From an uncultured Gardnerella sp. (GTDB lineage Bacteria > Actinomycetota > Actinomycetes > Actinomycetales > Bifidobacteriaceae): DNA of 10,975 nt. The notes beneath the pieces were generated by a model. That model had not been told where the DNA came from. It saw only the letters and a list, made by a program, of their open reading frames with translations, and did no database searches. Positions within the stretch are counted from its first letter, which is position 1. Every line of letters starts with the position of its first letter. The DNA lies in the NCBI GenBank assembly GCA_947252975.1, contig CAMXWX010000028.1, positions 1 through 10,975 of the forward strand. The letters are read 5' to 3'. The position numbers and the translations under genes are program-made. Below are positions 1 to 4,882 of this stretch, one piece after another.

Positions 1-92
1 TTTGTCTTGTTATGCTCTGGAGCGCGGCTCATAATATCTCGCTCAACGTCAACAATTCGCTCATTGGTGCGATTTGGATGTTCCATCGACAT
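1..92 (-). CDS. folC: Probable dihydrofolate/folylpolyglutamate synthase, 5' end only
   Basis: Only the first 30 codons lie in the window; the gene continues past the left edge. The ATG at 90-92 is preceded on the minus strand by AGGGGAG about six bases upstream, a strong ribosome binding site that fixes the start. A second ATG two codons later is less well placed. The peptide contains RIVDVERDIMSRAPEHNKT. From memory, this resembles the N-terminus of actinobacterial FolC, where a VE-x(n)-R-x-PE segment precedes the ATP-binding GTNGKTS loop. FolC adds glutamate to dihydropteroate and folates in the cytosol. The diagnostic P-loop lies outside the window, so the assignment rests on this short resemblance. 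The gene diverges from the ykoE-like gene, and a 14-bp tandem array lies immediately upstream of its ribosome binding site. Confidence 0.55.
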   Translation of the reverse strand, partial: MSMEHPNRTNERIVDVERDIMSRAPEHNKT

Positions 93-111
93 TTTGTGCT
101 CCCCTATTTTT

Positions 112-152
112 GATTTACGTTTTCGGATTTACGTTTTCAGATTTACGTTTCG
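112..152. repeat. 14-bp tandem repeat, three copies
   Basis: Three consecutive units of GATTTACGTTTTCG start at 112, 126 and 140. The second differs at one base and the third is one T shorter. The core GATTTACG occurs again at 201-208 inside the neighbouring palindromic element. The array ends just upstream of the folC ribosome binding site on the minus strand, so it lies in the folC leader or promoter. It has no obvious coding role. Confidence 0.9.
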
Positions 153-190
153 CTAATTTTTCCAACTATCTAGATTAATAACTGTAGTGT

Positions 191-226
191 TTTTGTACCT
201 GATTTACGGCGTGTCGTGGTACAAAA
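191..226. repeat. Palindromic repeat element, copy 1 (inverted)
   Basis: A perfect 9-bp inverted repeat, TTTTGTACC at 191-199 and GGTACAAAA at 218-226, surrounds an 18-base spacer. Read on the minus strand, its interior matches copy 2: both begin TTTGTACCAC and end AAATCA-N-GTACAAA, about 26 of 34 aligned positions. It is therefore a diverged copy of the same element in opposite orientation. Together with copy 2 it could fold into one large imperfect hairpin with the loop around 227-246. Confidence 0.8.
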
Positions 227-240
227 CGCGTAAAACAACT

Positions 241-287
241 CCGCACTTTGTACCACATTCCACCCAAATCACGTACAAACTCGGGAA
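241..287. repeat. Palindromic repeat element, copy 2
   Basis: TTTGTAC at 247-253 and GTACAAA at 273-279 form a 7-bp inverted repeat with a 19-base spacer. They are flanked by CCGCA on the left and TCGGGAA on the right. The 47 bases match 10038-10084 at 40 positions without gaps. A 72-codon open frame (175-393, minus) passes through this element, but it starts at TTG without a ribosome binding site and I do not call it a gene. Confidence 0.85.
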
Positions 288-392
288 ATATCGCTCGCGC
301 GCTACGCTTCTCAAGCGAAAAGGCAGGTCGTCGCGCGAACATGTTTGCTTGCGTTGAATAATCGGTTTTATAGCGCGTTATAGATTTCTGCA

Positions 393-551
393 ATAATCAA
401 AAACGTTACAAATCGCACAAAACTAGCGCATAAAGGCGTGTTAGTGGCTATTAAATGGTAAAGTACACGTTGGCGTTTCTGCCCAGGCTGCGTAGGTCGA
501 GAAACGCTCAAAGAAATTACAATGCGCAGCAATCAATAGTTAGGAACACTA
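393..551. other. Leader/promoter region of the ykoE-like gene
   Basis: Apart from the hairpin annotated separately, I see nothing definable here. No convincing paired -35/-10 boxes stand out. The conserved TPP-riboswitch segments (CTGAGA and the CTGATC/GGNTAATACC region) are absent, although YkoE genes in other bacteria are often TPP-regulated. Confidence 0.4.
472..508 (+). promoter_or_regulatory. Leader hairpin upstream of the ykoE-like gene
   Basis: GCGTTTCT at 473-480 pairs perfectly with AGAAACGC at 500-507, with a further G-T pair at 472/508. The G+C-rich 19-base loop contains GCCCAGGCTGC. No T-run follows, so it is not a terminator. It lies about 45 bases before the ATG and could be a leader structure or an operator. 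It matches no riboswitch class I recognise. Confidence 0.4.
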
Positions 552-1268
552 ATGAGTGATATTCTAAACAACGAATCCGCAAACAATCAAAGCGAAGAAA
601 ACGCACAATACTCCGCACAATCCGAAACTCCAATAACCGACAAGGCTCGTGCAAACGCAAATCCTGCACCAACAACAATCGCAAGTCTTAAATGGCGCGT
701 TGCAGATATATCGCTCGGCGCCGCTCTAGCCGCCTTGTTTGGCATAATCTACTGGGGCTTTACCATTGTGTTCTTCTCACAAATCTCCCCTATTTTGCGC
801 ACGGTTTTGCCTGGATTTGGCAGCATTTTGCACGGCGTTTGGTACCTTTCTGGCCCACTTGCTCTTCTTTTAATCCGCAAGCCTGGTGCTGCAATTTACG
901 TAAACGTTGTTGGCGCCGTGTTTGAGAACATTCTTGGCCAGCAATTCTCTGCATTTATGGTTTTAGCTTCTGCCGCCTTGCAAGCCGTGTTTAGCGAGCT
1001 TCCTTTTGCTATCGCTCGCTACAAAAAGTACAATCTTACTTTAAGCGTAATTTCTGGCACGCTTACCGCTCTTGAATATGGTATTTACTTAATGTTTGTG
1101 GTCTACCAGGGAAAGAGCGCAAACTATCTTACAATTCACATGATTTGCGAACTTATAAGCGGCTTTGTGATTGCAGGCATTGTTCCTTGGCTTCTGTTCG
1201 TTGCAGTTCGTAAGACTGGAGCTTTGAGCAATTTTGCTTCTGGAAGAGACCAAGAAGTAGTAGCATAA
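552..1268 (+). CDS. ykoE: YkoE-family ECF transporter substrate-binding (S) subunit
   Basis: This is an integral membrane protein of 238 residues that would bind the ligand in an energy-coupling-factor importer. A hydrophilic Ser/Asn/Glu-rich N-terminus (1-47) precedes WRVADI, followed by hydrophobic segments near 53-76, 92-107, 112-129, 131-150, 161-184 and 193-220. The GPLALLLIRKPGAA stretch around 101-114 and the HMICELISGFVIAGI segment match the YkoE family (Pfam ABC_cobalt, PF09819). In Bacillus and related bacteria this family serves thiamine or its pyrimidine precursor. The start is supported by AGGA at 542-545, six bases before the ATG. In other bacteria ykoE is usually followed by the ATPase (ykoD) and the T subunit (ykoC). 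Here a tRNA follows instead, so the energising subunits must come from elsewhere. The substrate is inferred from the family only. Confidence 0.8.
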   Translation: MSDILNNESANNQSEENAQYSAQSETPITDKARANANPAPTTIASLKWRVADISLGAALAALFGIIYWGFTIVFFSQISPILRTVLPGFGSILHGVWYLSGPLALLLIRKPGAAIYVNVVGAVFENILGQQFSAFMVLASAALQAVFSELPFAIARYKKYNLTLSVISGTLTALEYGIYLMFVVYQGKSANYLTIHMICELISGFVIAGIVPWLLFVAVRKTGALSNFASGRDQEVVA

Positions 1269-1348
1269 CTATTTACTCTAAAGCTGCTTGCGACTTGTCT
1301 TGCGCGCACCCATGCGATTTGCGCGCTAAACAACGCGTTAATCGTAGT

Positions 1349-1372
1349 GTGTTAAACAGCGTGTTAAACGTT
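1349..1372. repeat. 12-bp tandem duplication upstream of the tRNA
   Basis: GTGTTAAACAGC (1349-1360) is followed directly by GTGTTAAACGTT (1361-1372), matching at 9 of 12 bases. Related GCGCTAAAC and GCGTTAATC words precede it at 1323-1343. This suggests an older, decayed array. Confidence 0.75.
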
Positions 1373-1385
1373 TATGGGTGTGTGC

Positions 1386-1391
1386 TAATCT
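1386..1391 (+). promoter_or_regulatory. Candidate -10 box for the tRNA gene
   Basis: TAATCT is preceded by TGTGC, resembling an extended -10. A weak -35-like TTAAAC lies 16 bases upstream, inside the 12-bp duplication. Transcription would begin about 18 bases before the mature tRNA. This is pattern matching only. Confidence 0.3.
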
Positions 1392-1398
1392 AGTCGTT

Positions 1399-1413
1399 GC
1401 TAACTTTGTTAGC
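1399..1413 (+). other. 6-bp inverted repeat in the pre-tRNA leader
   Basis: GCTAAC and GTTAGC flank a TTT loop and end two bases before the tRNA. This may be a small 5' leader hairpin next to the RNase P cleavage site. No T-run follows it on the plus strand. Confidence 0.45.
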
Positions 1414-1415
1414 GT

Positions 1416-1489
1416 GGGGCTTTAGCTCAGTCGGTTAGAGCAACGGACTCATAATCCGTCGGTCCAGGGTTCAAGCCCCTGAGGCCCCA
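1416..1489 (+). tRNA. tRNA-Met (anticodon CAT), possibly the Ile2 isoacceptor
   Basis: A complete cloverleaf of 74 bases. The acceptor stem GGGGCTT pairs with AGGCCCC (one G-T pair), followed by discriminator A1489. The D-arm contains TAGCTCAGTCGGTTAGAGC. The anticodon stem ACGGA/TCCGT encloses the loop CTCATAA with anticodon CAT at 1450-1452. The T-stem CAGGG/CCCTG is perfect around TTCAAGC. The 3' CCA is not encoded: CT follows the discriminator. The G1-C72 pair and lack of initiator features rule out initiator tRNA. An elongator Met tRNA and an Ile2 tRNA (C34 changed to lysidine) share the CTCATAA loop, and I cannot separate them from this copy alone. Met is the default call. Confidence 0.93.
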
Positions 1490-1542
1490 CTAAATAACTC
1501 AAAATGGCTTTATTTCAACGTTTTCAGCAAGTCACAAACAGT

Positions 1543-1566
1543 AACGACACACCAAACGACACACCT
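1543..1566. repeat. 12-bp tandem duplication
   Basis: AACGACACACCA at 1543-1554 is repeated as AACGACACACCT at 1555-1566, with one mismatch. Confidence 0.85.
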
Positions 1567-1574
1567 AGACTACT

Positions 1575-1594
1575 ATGTTTAAGCATGTTTAAGC
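1575..1594. repeat. 10-bp perfect tandem duplication
   Basis: ATGTTTAAGC at 1575-1584 is repeated exactly at 1585-1594. Confidence 0.9.
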
Positions 1595-1678
1595 GATTAA
1601 ACTGCTCTTAAAACCGCGTGTGACACGCCAAAAAGAACCTACTTCTATTATATCATTTTCACAAAAAGTTAAGAGTAT

Positions 1679-1713
1679 AAAAAATTACCCCCCGCATGGA
1701 GCGAGGGGTAATT
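1679..1713 (-). terminator. Intrinsic terminator of the kinase/58-residue operon
   Basis: AATTACCCC (1683-1691) pairs with GGGGTAATT (1705-1713). The inner bases CGC/GCG also pair across one mismatch, leaving the loop ATGGA. On the minus strand the stem runs straight into a six-T tract (the A-run at 1679-1684), the classic Rho-independent layout. It lies about 65 bases after the stop of the 58-residue gene. The plus-strand side has only a short, interrupted T stretch. Confidence 0.85.
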
Positions 1714-1776
1714 ACTAATTTTCAACTTGTATTCTCAATTAGAGAATACTTTGAGCATATTGCGCGCCACTTATTT

Positions 1777-1953
1777 TCAGTAGTAGTGTCGTCCAGGATT
1801 TTGCCGCGGCCGTCCAGCTCTTAGAAGCCTTACAGCAGTATCAATGTCTGGCGCATCATCTGCTGCGCGCATAAACATTGCTTGAATCATCTGCTCGGAT
1901 TCTTTGCCATCATAGTGCTTAGCCTTATTATCGTCCCAAACAAAATCAGCCAT
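1777..1953 (-). CDS. Hypothetical 58-residue protein downstream of fructokinase
   Basis: I do not recognise this family. The start is the ATG at 1951-1953, giving MADFVWDDNKAKHYDG. It has AAAGG seven bases upstream, whereas the in-frame ATG two codons earlier sits only two bases from that site. The protein is soluble and polar: an acidic/aromatic N-terminus, a predicted helical middle (about 17-45, EQMIQAMFMRAADDAPDIDTAVRLLRAG) and a basic, Arg/Pro/Tyr-rich tail ending GRHYY. There is no signal peptide, membrane segment, or Cys/His metal motif. It begins 26 bases after the kinase stop on the same strand and is followed by a good terminator, so it is probably cotranscribed with the kinase. The ribosome binding site and terminator argue for a real gene. 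Its function is unknown. Confidence 0.7.
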   Translation of the reverse strand: MADFVWDDNKAKHYDGKESEQMIQAMFMRAADDAPDIDTAVRLLRAGRPRQNPGRHYY

Positions 1954-1979
1954 GAGCATACCTTTATATTCTTTACAGC

Positions 1980-2876
1980 CTACAGTCCTGCTTTAGAAAG
2001 ATAGTCTGGGATTTCGCTCGGGTACTCTGGCCACGCTCCTGCTTGAGTGCAAACGTACGCAGCAGTGTTGATTGCAGCACGATGCGCGTCTTTAAGCGAA
2101 TCGCCAGCTAAAATCCTTGCAGTAAACGTGCCAGAGAATGAGTCTCCAGCGCCAACAGTGTCGTTAACTTCCACATGAGGAGTTGGGTAGGTAGAGCTTT
2201 CGCCATTCTTAGTAAAGATTGCGCTAAAAGTAGATCCGCCAGTCAAAATCACGTAATCCAAACCGTAACGAGCCTGGAACCATTTGCAAGCCTCATTGTC
2301 GGAAGTTTCGCGAATATTGAACATATCTCTAAGAAGAAGCAGCTCAGAATCGTTAAGCTTAAAAACAGTTGCCTCTTTAAGAAGAGCGTCAATCAAATCC
2401 TTTGAATAATGATCGCTACGAATGTTTATGTCGAAGAACTTCATGGCGTTTGGCTTTGCATGCTTTAAAAGCTCCAAAACAGTATCGTGCGTTTCTTGCG
2501 ATCTTAAGCTAAGAGTTCCAAAGCAAATCGCGTCTGCTTTGCTAACAAGATCCACAAGTTCGCGCGTATAAACAATATGATCCCACGCAATGTTTCGCAC
2601 AATCGTGTACTCTGGAATACCATTTCTAAGCGAAACATCTACCGTACTAGTTGGCCAAGCATTGCGCTGAATAACGTGCTTAATCCCTGCTTTTTCAACT
2701 TCTTCAACAAGTTCATTGCCAAGAGAATCTTCTCCAACAGCACTAATAACGTAGCTTTCTGCACCATTGCATTGCGCGTGATACGCAAAATTCGCTGGAG
2801 CACCTCCAACTCGTTTTCCTTGGGGAAGCAAATCCCACAGTAGTTCTCCAAGTGAAAGAACGATTGGCTTAGTCAT
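1980..2876 (-). CDS. frk: Fructokinase-like PfkB-family sugar kinase
   Basis: A cytosolic ATP-dependent kinase of 298 residues, the normal length for PfkB fructokinases. It would phosphorylate fructose to fructose 6-phosphate, which in Bifidobacteriaceae enters the fructose-6-phosphate phosphoketolase route. Visible motifs: GELLWD (10-15), the first PfkB signature GGAPANFAYHA (24-34), the fructokinase-like YTIVRNIAWDHI (90-101), DINIR (149-153), KLNDSEL (173-179), and the second signature DTVGAGDSFSGTF (239-251) with the catalytic base Asp245 in GAGD. The start is supported by AAAGGA five bases upstream. The 58-residue gene follows after 26 bases, so the two probably form an operon. A 9-bp tandem array and a long inverted repeat lie upstream, between this gene and the end of pepP. 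Fructose specificity is inferred from motif style; other hexose kinases of the family are possible. Confidence 0.85.
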   Translation of the reverse strand: MTKPIVLSLGELLWDLLPQGKRVGGAPANFAYHAQCNGAESYVISAVGEDSLGNELVEEVEKAGIKHVIQRNAWPTSTVDVSLRNGIPEYTIVRNIAWDHIVYTRELVDLVSKADAICFGTLSLRSQETHDTVLELLKHAKPNAMKFFDINIRSDHYSKDLIDALLKEATVFKLNDSELLLLRDMFNIRETSDNEACKWFQARYGLDYVILTGGSTFSAIFTKNGESSTYPTPHVEVNDTVGAGDSFSGTFTARILAGDSLKDAHRAAINTAAYVCTQAGAWPEYPSEIPDYLSKAGL

Positions 2877-2941
2877 TGTATTCCTTTCGAGAGTATCGAT
2901 GATTTTGCTGCGACTCGTTAATTAAACATTTTATTATTGCA

Positions 2942-3040
2942 ATAAGTCATATAAGACGTATATTAAGCCATACAAGTCATATAAGCAGTACAAGACGTGC
3001 AAAAATATAAGCCATGCAAGTCATACAAATCATACAAGCC
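2942..3040. repeat. Degenerate 9-bp tandem array, about 11 units
   Basis: The stretch resolves into back-to-back units close to ATACAAGTC: for example ATATAAGAC (2949), ATACAAGTC (2970), ATATAAGCA (2979), GTACAAGAC (2988), then four in perfect 9-base register from 3005 to 3040 (ATATAAGCC, ATGCAAGTC, ATACAAATC, ATACAAGCC). One unit is lengthened to 12 and a few are shortened. It fills most of the kinase upstream region. On the minus strand each unit reads like GACTTGTAT. Confidence 0.85.
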
Positions 3041-3047
3041 GCAATAA

Positions 3048-3089
3048 AATAATGTTGTTATAACAACTAAGTGCTATAACAACATTATT
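3048..3089 (-). terminator. 15-bp perfect inverted repeat, candidate pepP terminator
   Basis: AATAATGTTGTTATA (3048-3062) and TATAACAACATTATT (3075-3089) are perfect complements with a 12-base loop. On the minus strand the hairpin is followed by TTTATTGC, with an interrupted T-run, 80 bases after the pepP stop, so it may end pepP transcription. The stem is very A+T-rich and has no G+C-rich base, which weakens the terminator reading. The left arm overlaps a separate perfect 14-bp palindrome, GTTGTTATAACAAC at 3054-3067, which looks like a protein-binding site. A regulatory role for the downstream kinase is the alternative. Confidence 0.55.
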
Positions 3090-3110
3090 ACGTAAAGATT
3101 AGATAATTAA

Positions 3111-3160
3111 TTTAGACAATCTTAGATAGTCTTAGATAATCCCAGATAGTCCATTTAGAT
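3111..3160. repeat. 10-bp degenerate tandem array after pepP
   Basis: Successive 10-base units TTTAGACAAT, CTTAGATAGT, CTTAGATAAT, CCCAGATAGT and the more diverged CCATTTAGAT follow each other without gaps. They begin shortly after the pepP stop on the minus strand and lie between that stop and the long inverted repeat. Confidence 0.8.
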
Positions 3161-3169
3161 AGCAGAACG

Positions 3170-4762
3170 CTACTTTGACGCGCGCTGAGCCATCCAAGCT
3201 TCAACATCTTCGATTTGCTTAGGAATATCAATAGAAAGCCACTCAGGACCATTCTCCGTCATCAAAACATCGTCTTCAATGCGGATTCCAATTCCGCGCA
3301 TCTCTGGCTGAAGCATAAGATCATTGGCAGCAAAGTACAAGCCAGGCTCGATTGTGAAAATCATTCCTGGTGTAATCTTTGCACCCTGATACGCCTCGTA
3401 GCGAGCTTGAGCGCAATCGTGAACATCTAGACCCAAGTGGTGAGCAACACCGCAAGCATGCCAACGGCGATGCTGCTGACCTTGCGGAGAAAGCGATTCT
3501 TCAACGCTAACCTTTAGAATACCCCACTCGTGCAAATGCTCCGCGAGCACGCGCATGCAAGCGTGGTGAATATCGCTGTAAGTTGCGCCCGGCTTAGCTG
3601 CCTCAAAACCAGCTTGCTGTGCGTCTAGAACGCACTGGTAAAGCTTCTTTTGCAAATCCGTGAACTTGCCGTTTGTTGGGAAGGTTCGCGTAATATCTGC
3701 AGTGTAAAGGCTATTGACTTCTACGCCTGCGTCAATAAGCAAAAGTTCGCCGCTAGAAACCACGCCAGTGTTGCGCATCCAGTGCAAAATTGGAGCGTGC
3801 TTGCCAGAAGCAACAATTGTATCGTAGCCAACTTCGTTTCCAACTTCTCGAGCAACGGAGTTAAAAGCGCCTTCAATCATGCGTTCAGAATGCTCCTTGC
3901 CCAAAGCTTGAGGCAAACGCGTAAGCATGCGATCAAAGCCCAACTTTGTAGCAGCAATAGCCTTGCGCATTTCGCCAATCTCGTAAGCGTCTTTAAGCAT
4001 TCGTGCCTCGGCAGCCACTTCGTGCAGCTTATCGTCTGCAGCAATGTTAGCATCTTCGTCGCTAAATCCACTCGCTTCTCTTAAAGCATCTACGCGCGCA
4101 GTTAAATCAGCATCCGACTCGCGCACAATTCGCACGCGCACGCTTTCTGCAGCGCTATTATCGTCGCTAACGTTTTTTGCAATCGCGTCGTCAAGCTCGG
4201 CAATATCGCGCGTTTCAATGCCAGTCATAGCCTTAAGCTCTTTAAGTCCTGCGCGAGGGCCAACCCAGTATTCGCCGTAGTGCGGATCTTTGTAGAATGC
4301 GGCAGTGCTATTGTCTGCGCGAGAAGCAACAAAAAGCTGCGGAATGTGAGTTTTGCCAGCAGCCTCCTCGCAACTGCCTGCTTGCACTGGCTCAAGTACA
4401 AGCACAGCGCCTGCCTCGTAATCCTGGCCCAAGCCAGTGTAATATGCGAAAGTTGTGTCTGGCCTAAAAGCGTAGTCGCAATCGTTATTGCGCACTTTTG
4501 GCTGACCTGCTGGAACAACAAGGCGCTCACCTGGGAATCGCTTGCCAAGCGCTTCTAGACGCGCTGGTGTGTATTTCGACGATTCAAGCGGTTCGATTTG
4601 AGGCTCCTGGTTATCCCAGCCGCTAGTCATAAACTCTTTAAAGGAATCGCTGTTTGGTCGCAAAGATCGATTGTTTACGCGGTCTTGTGCTTTTTGCGTG
4701 CCATCCGCGTTTAGTTGCTCTCCATGTATTGTTGGTGTTGATTGATGCATATCTTCTGCCAT
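3170..4762 (-). CDS. pepP: Xaa-Pro aminopeptidase (aminopeptidase P, M24B family)
   Basis: A cytosolic dimetal peptidase of 530 residues that releases an N-terminal residue preceding proline. Residues 1-55 are a polar extension. An aminopeptidase-P N-terminal domain spans roughly 60-250 (YAFRPDTTFAYYTGL near 97-111). The pita-bread catalytic domain follows to the C-terminus. By alignment with E. coli PepP from memory, the metal ligands are Asp344 (LLIDAG), Asp356 (TADITRTF), His441 (AHHLGLDVHD), Glu472 (TIEPGLYF) and Glu496 (IRIEDD); His448 is the conserved substrate-binding His. All are present, so it should be active. The ATG has AAGGAG seven bases upstream. A 15-bp tandem array lies just upstream of that site. 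pepN is the preceding gene on the same strand, with a 120-base gap, which fits joint oligopeptide breakdown though not necessarily one transcript. Confidence 0.94.
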   Translation of the reverse strand: MAEDMHQSTPTIHGEQLNADGTQKAQDRVNNRSLRPNSDSFKEFMTSGWDNQEPQIEPLESSKYTPARLEALGKRFPGERLVVPAGQPKVRNNDCDYAFRPDTTFAYYTGLGQDYEAGAVLVLEPVQAGSCEEAAGKTHIPQLFVASRADNSTAAFYKDPHYGEYWVGPRAGLKELKAMTGIETRDIAELDDAIAKNVSDDNSAAESVRVRIVRESDADLTARVDALREASGFSDEDANIAADDKLHEVAAEARMLKDAYEIGEMRKAIAATKLGFDRMLTRLPQALGKEHSERMIEGAFNSVAREVGNEVGYDTIVASGKHAPILHWMRNTGVVSSGELLLIDAGVEVNSLYTADITRTFPTNGKFTDLQKKLYQCVLDAQQAGFEAAKPGATYSDIHHACMRVLAEHLHEWGILKVSVEESLSPQGQQHRRWHACGVAHHLGLDVHDCAQARYEAYQGAKITPGMIFTIEPGLYFAANDLMLQPEMRGIGIRIEDDVLMTENGPEWLSIDIPKQIEDVEAWMAQRASK

Positions 4763-4779
4763 CTTGCGACTCCTTGATT

Positions 4780-4824
4780 TTAATCTTAATCAACTTAATC
4801 TTAATCAACTTAGATTCAATCTAC
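4780..4824. repeat. 15-bp tandem array in the pepP leader
   Basis: TTAATCTTAATCAAC occurs exactly twice (4780-4794, 4795-4809), followed by a diverged third copy at 4810-4824. The array ends a few bases before the pepP ribosome binding site on the minus strand. The rest of the 120-base pepN-pepP gap shows no clear hairpin terminator. Confidence 0.9.
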
Positions 4825-4882
4825 ATTTCCCTATTTTCTTATTAGGAATGTACATTGAAAATTGCTATTTGATTGCAAAAAA

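Larger units (their letters stand above)
1490..1776. other. Intergenic region between the tRNA and the 58-residue gene
   Basis: Besides the two tandem duplications and the terminator listed separately, it contains a short palindrome GCGTGTGACACGC at 1616-1628. I see no credible open reading frame and no strong terminator for the tRNA transcript. Confidence 0.5.

Noticed and set aside
175..393. 72-codon open frame on the minus strand
   Set aside because: It starts at TTG without a ribosome binding site and consists largely of the two palindromic repeat copies, so it is more likely a by-product of the repeats than a gene.
393..551. TPP riboswitch upstream of the ykoE-like gene
   Set aside because: It was expected from the family, but the conserved thi-box segments are not present on the plus strand.
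1616..1628. Terminator or operator at palindrome GCGTGTGACACGC
   Set aside because: A one-base loop cannot fold as a hairpin, no T-run follows, and it is not near a start, so no function is supported.
2942..3040. CRISPR-like array
   Set aside because: The units are 9 bp, contiguous and without spacers, and no cas gene is nearby.
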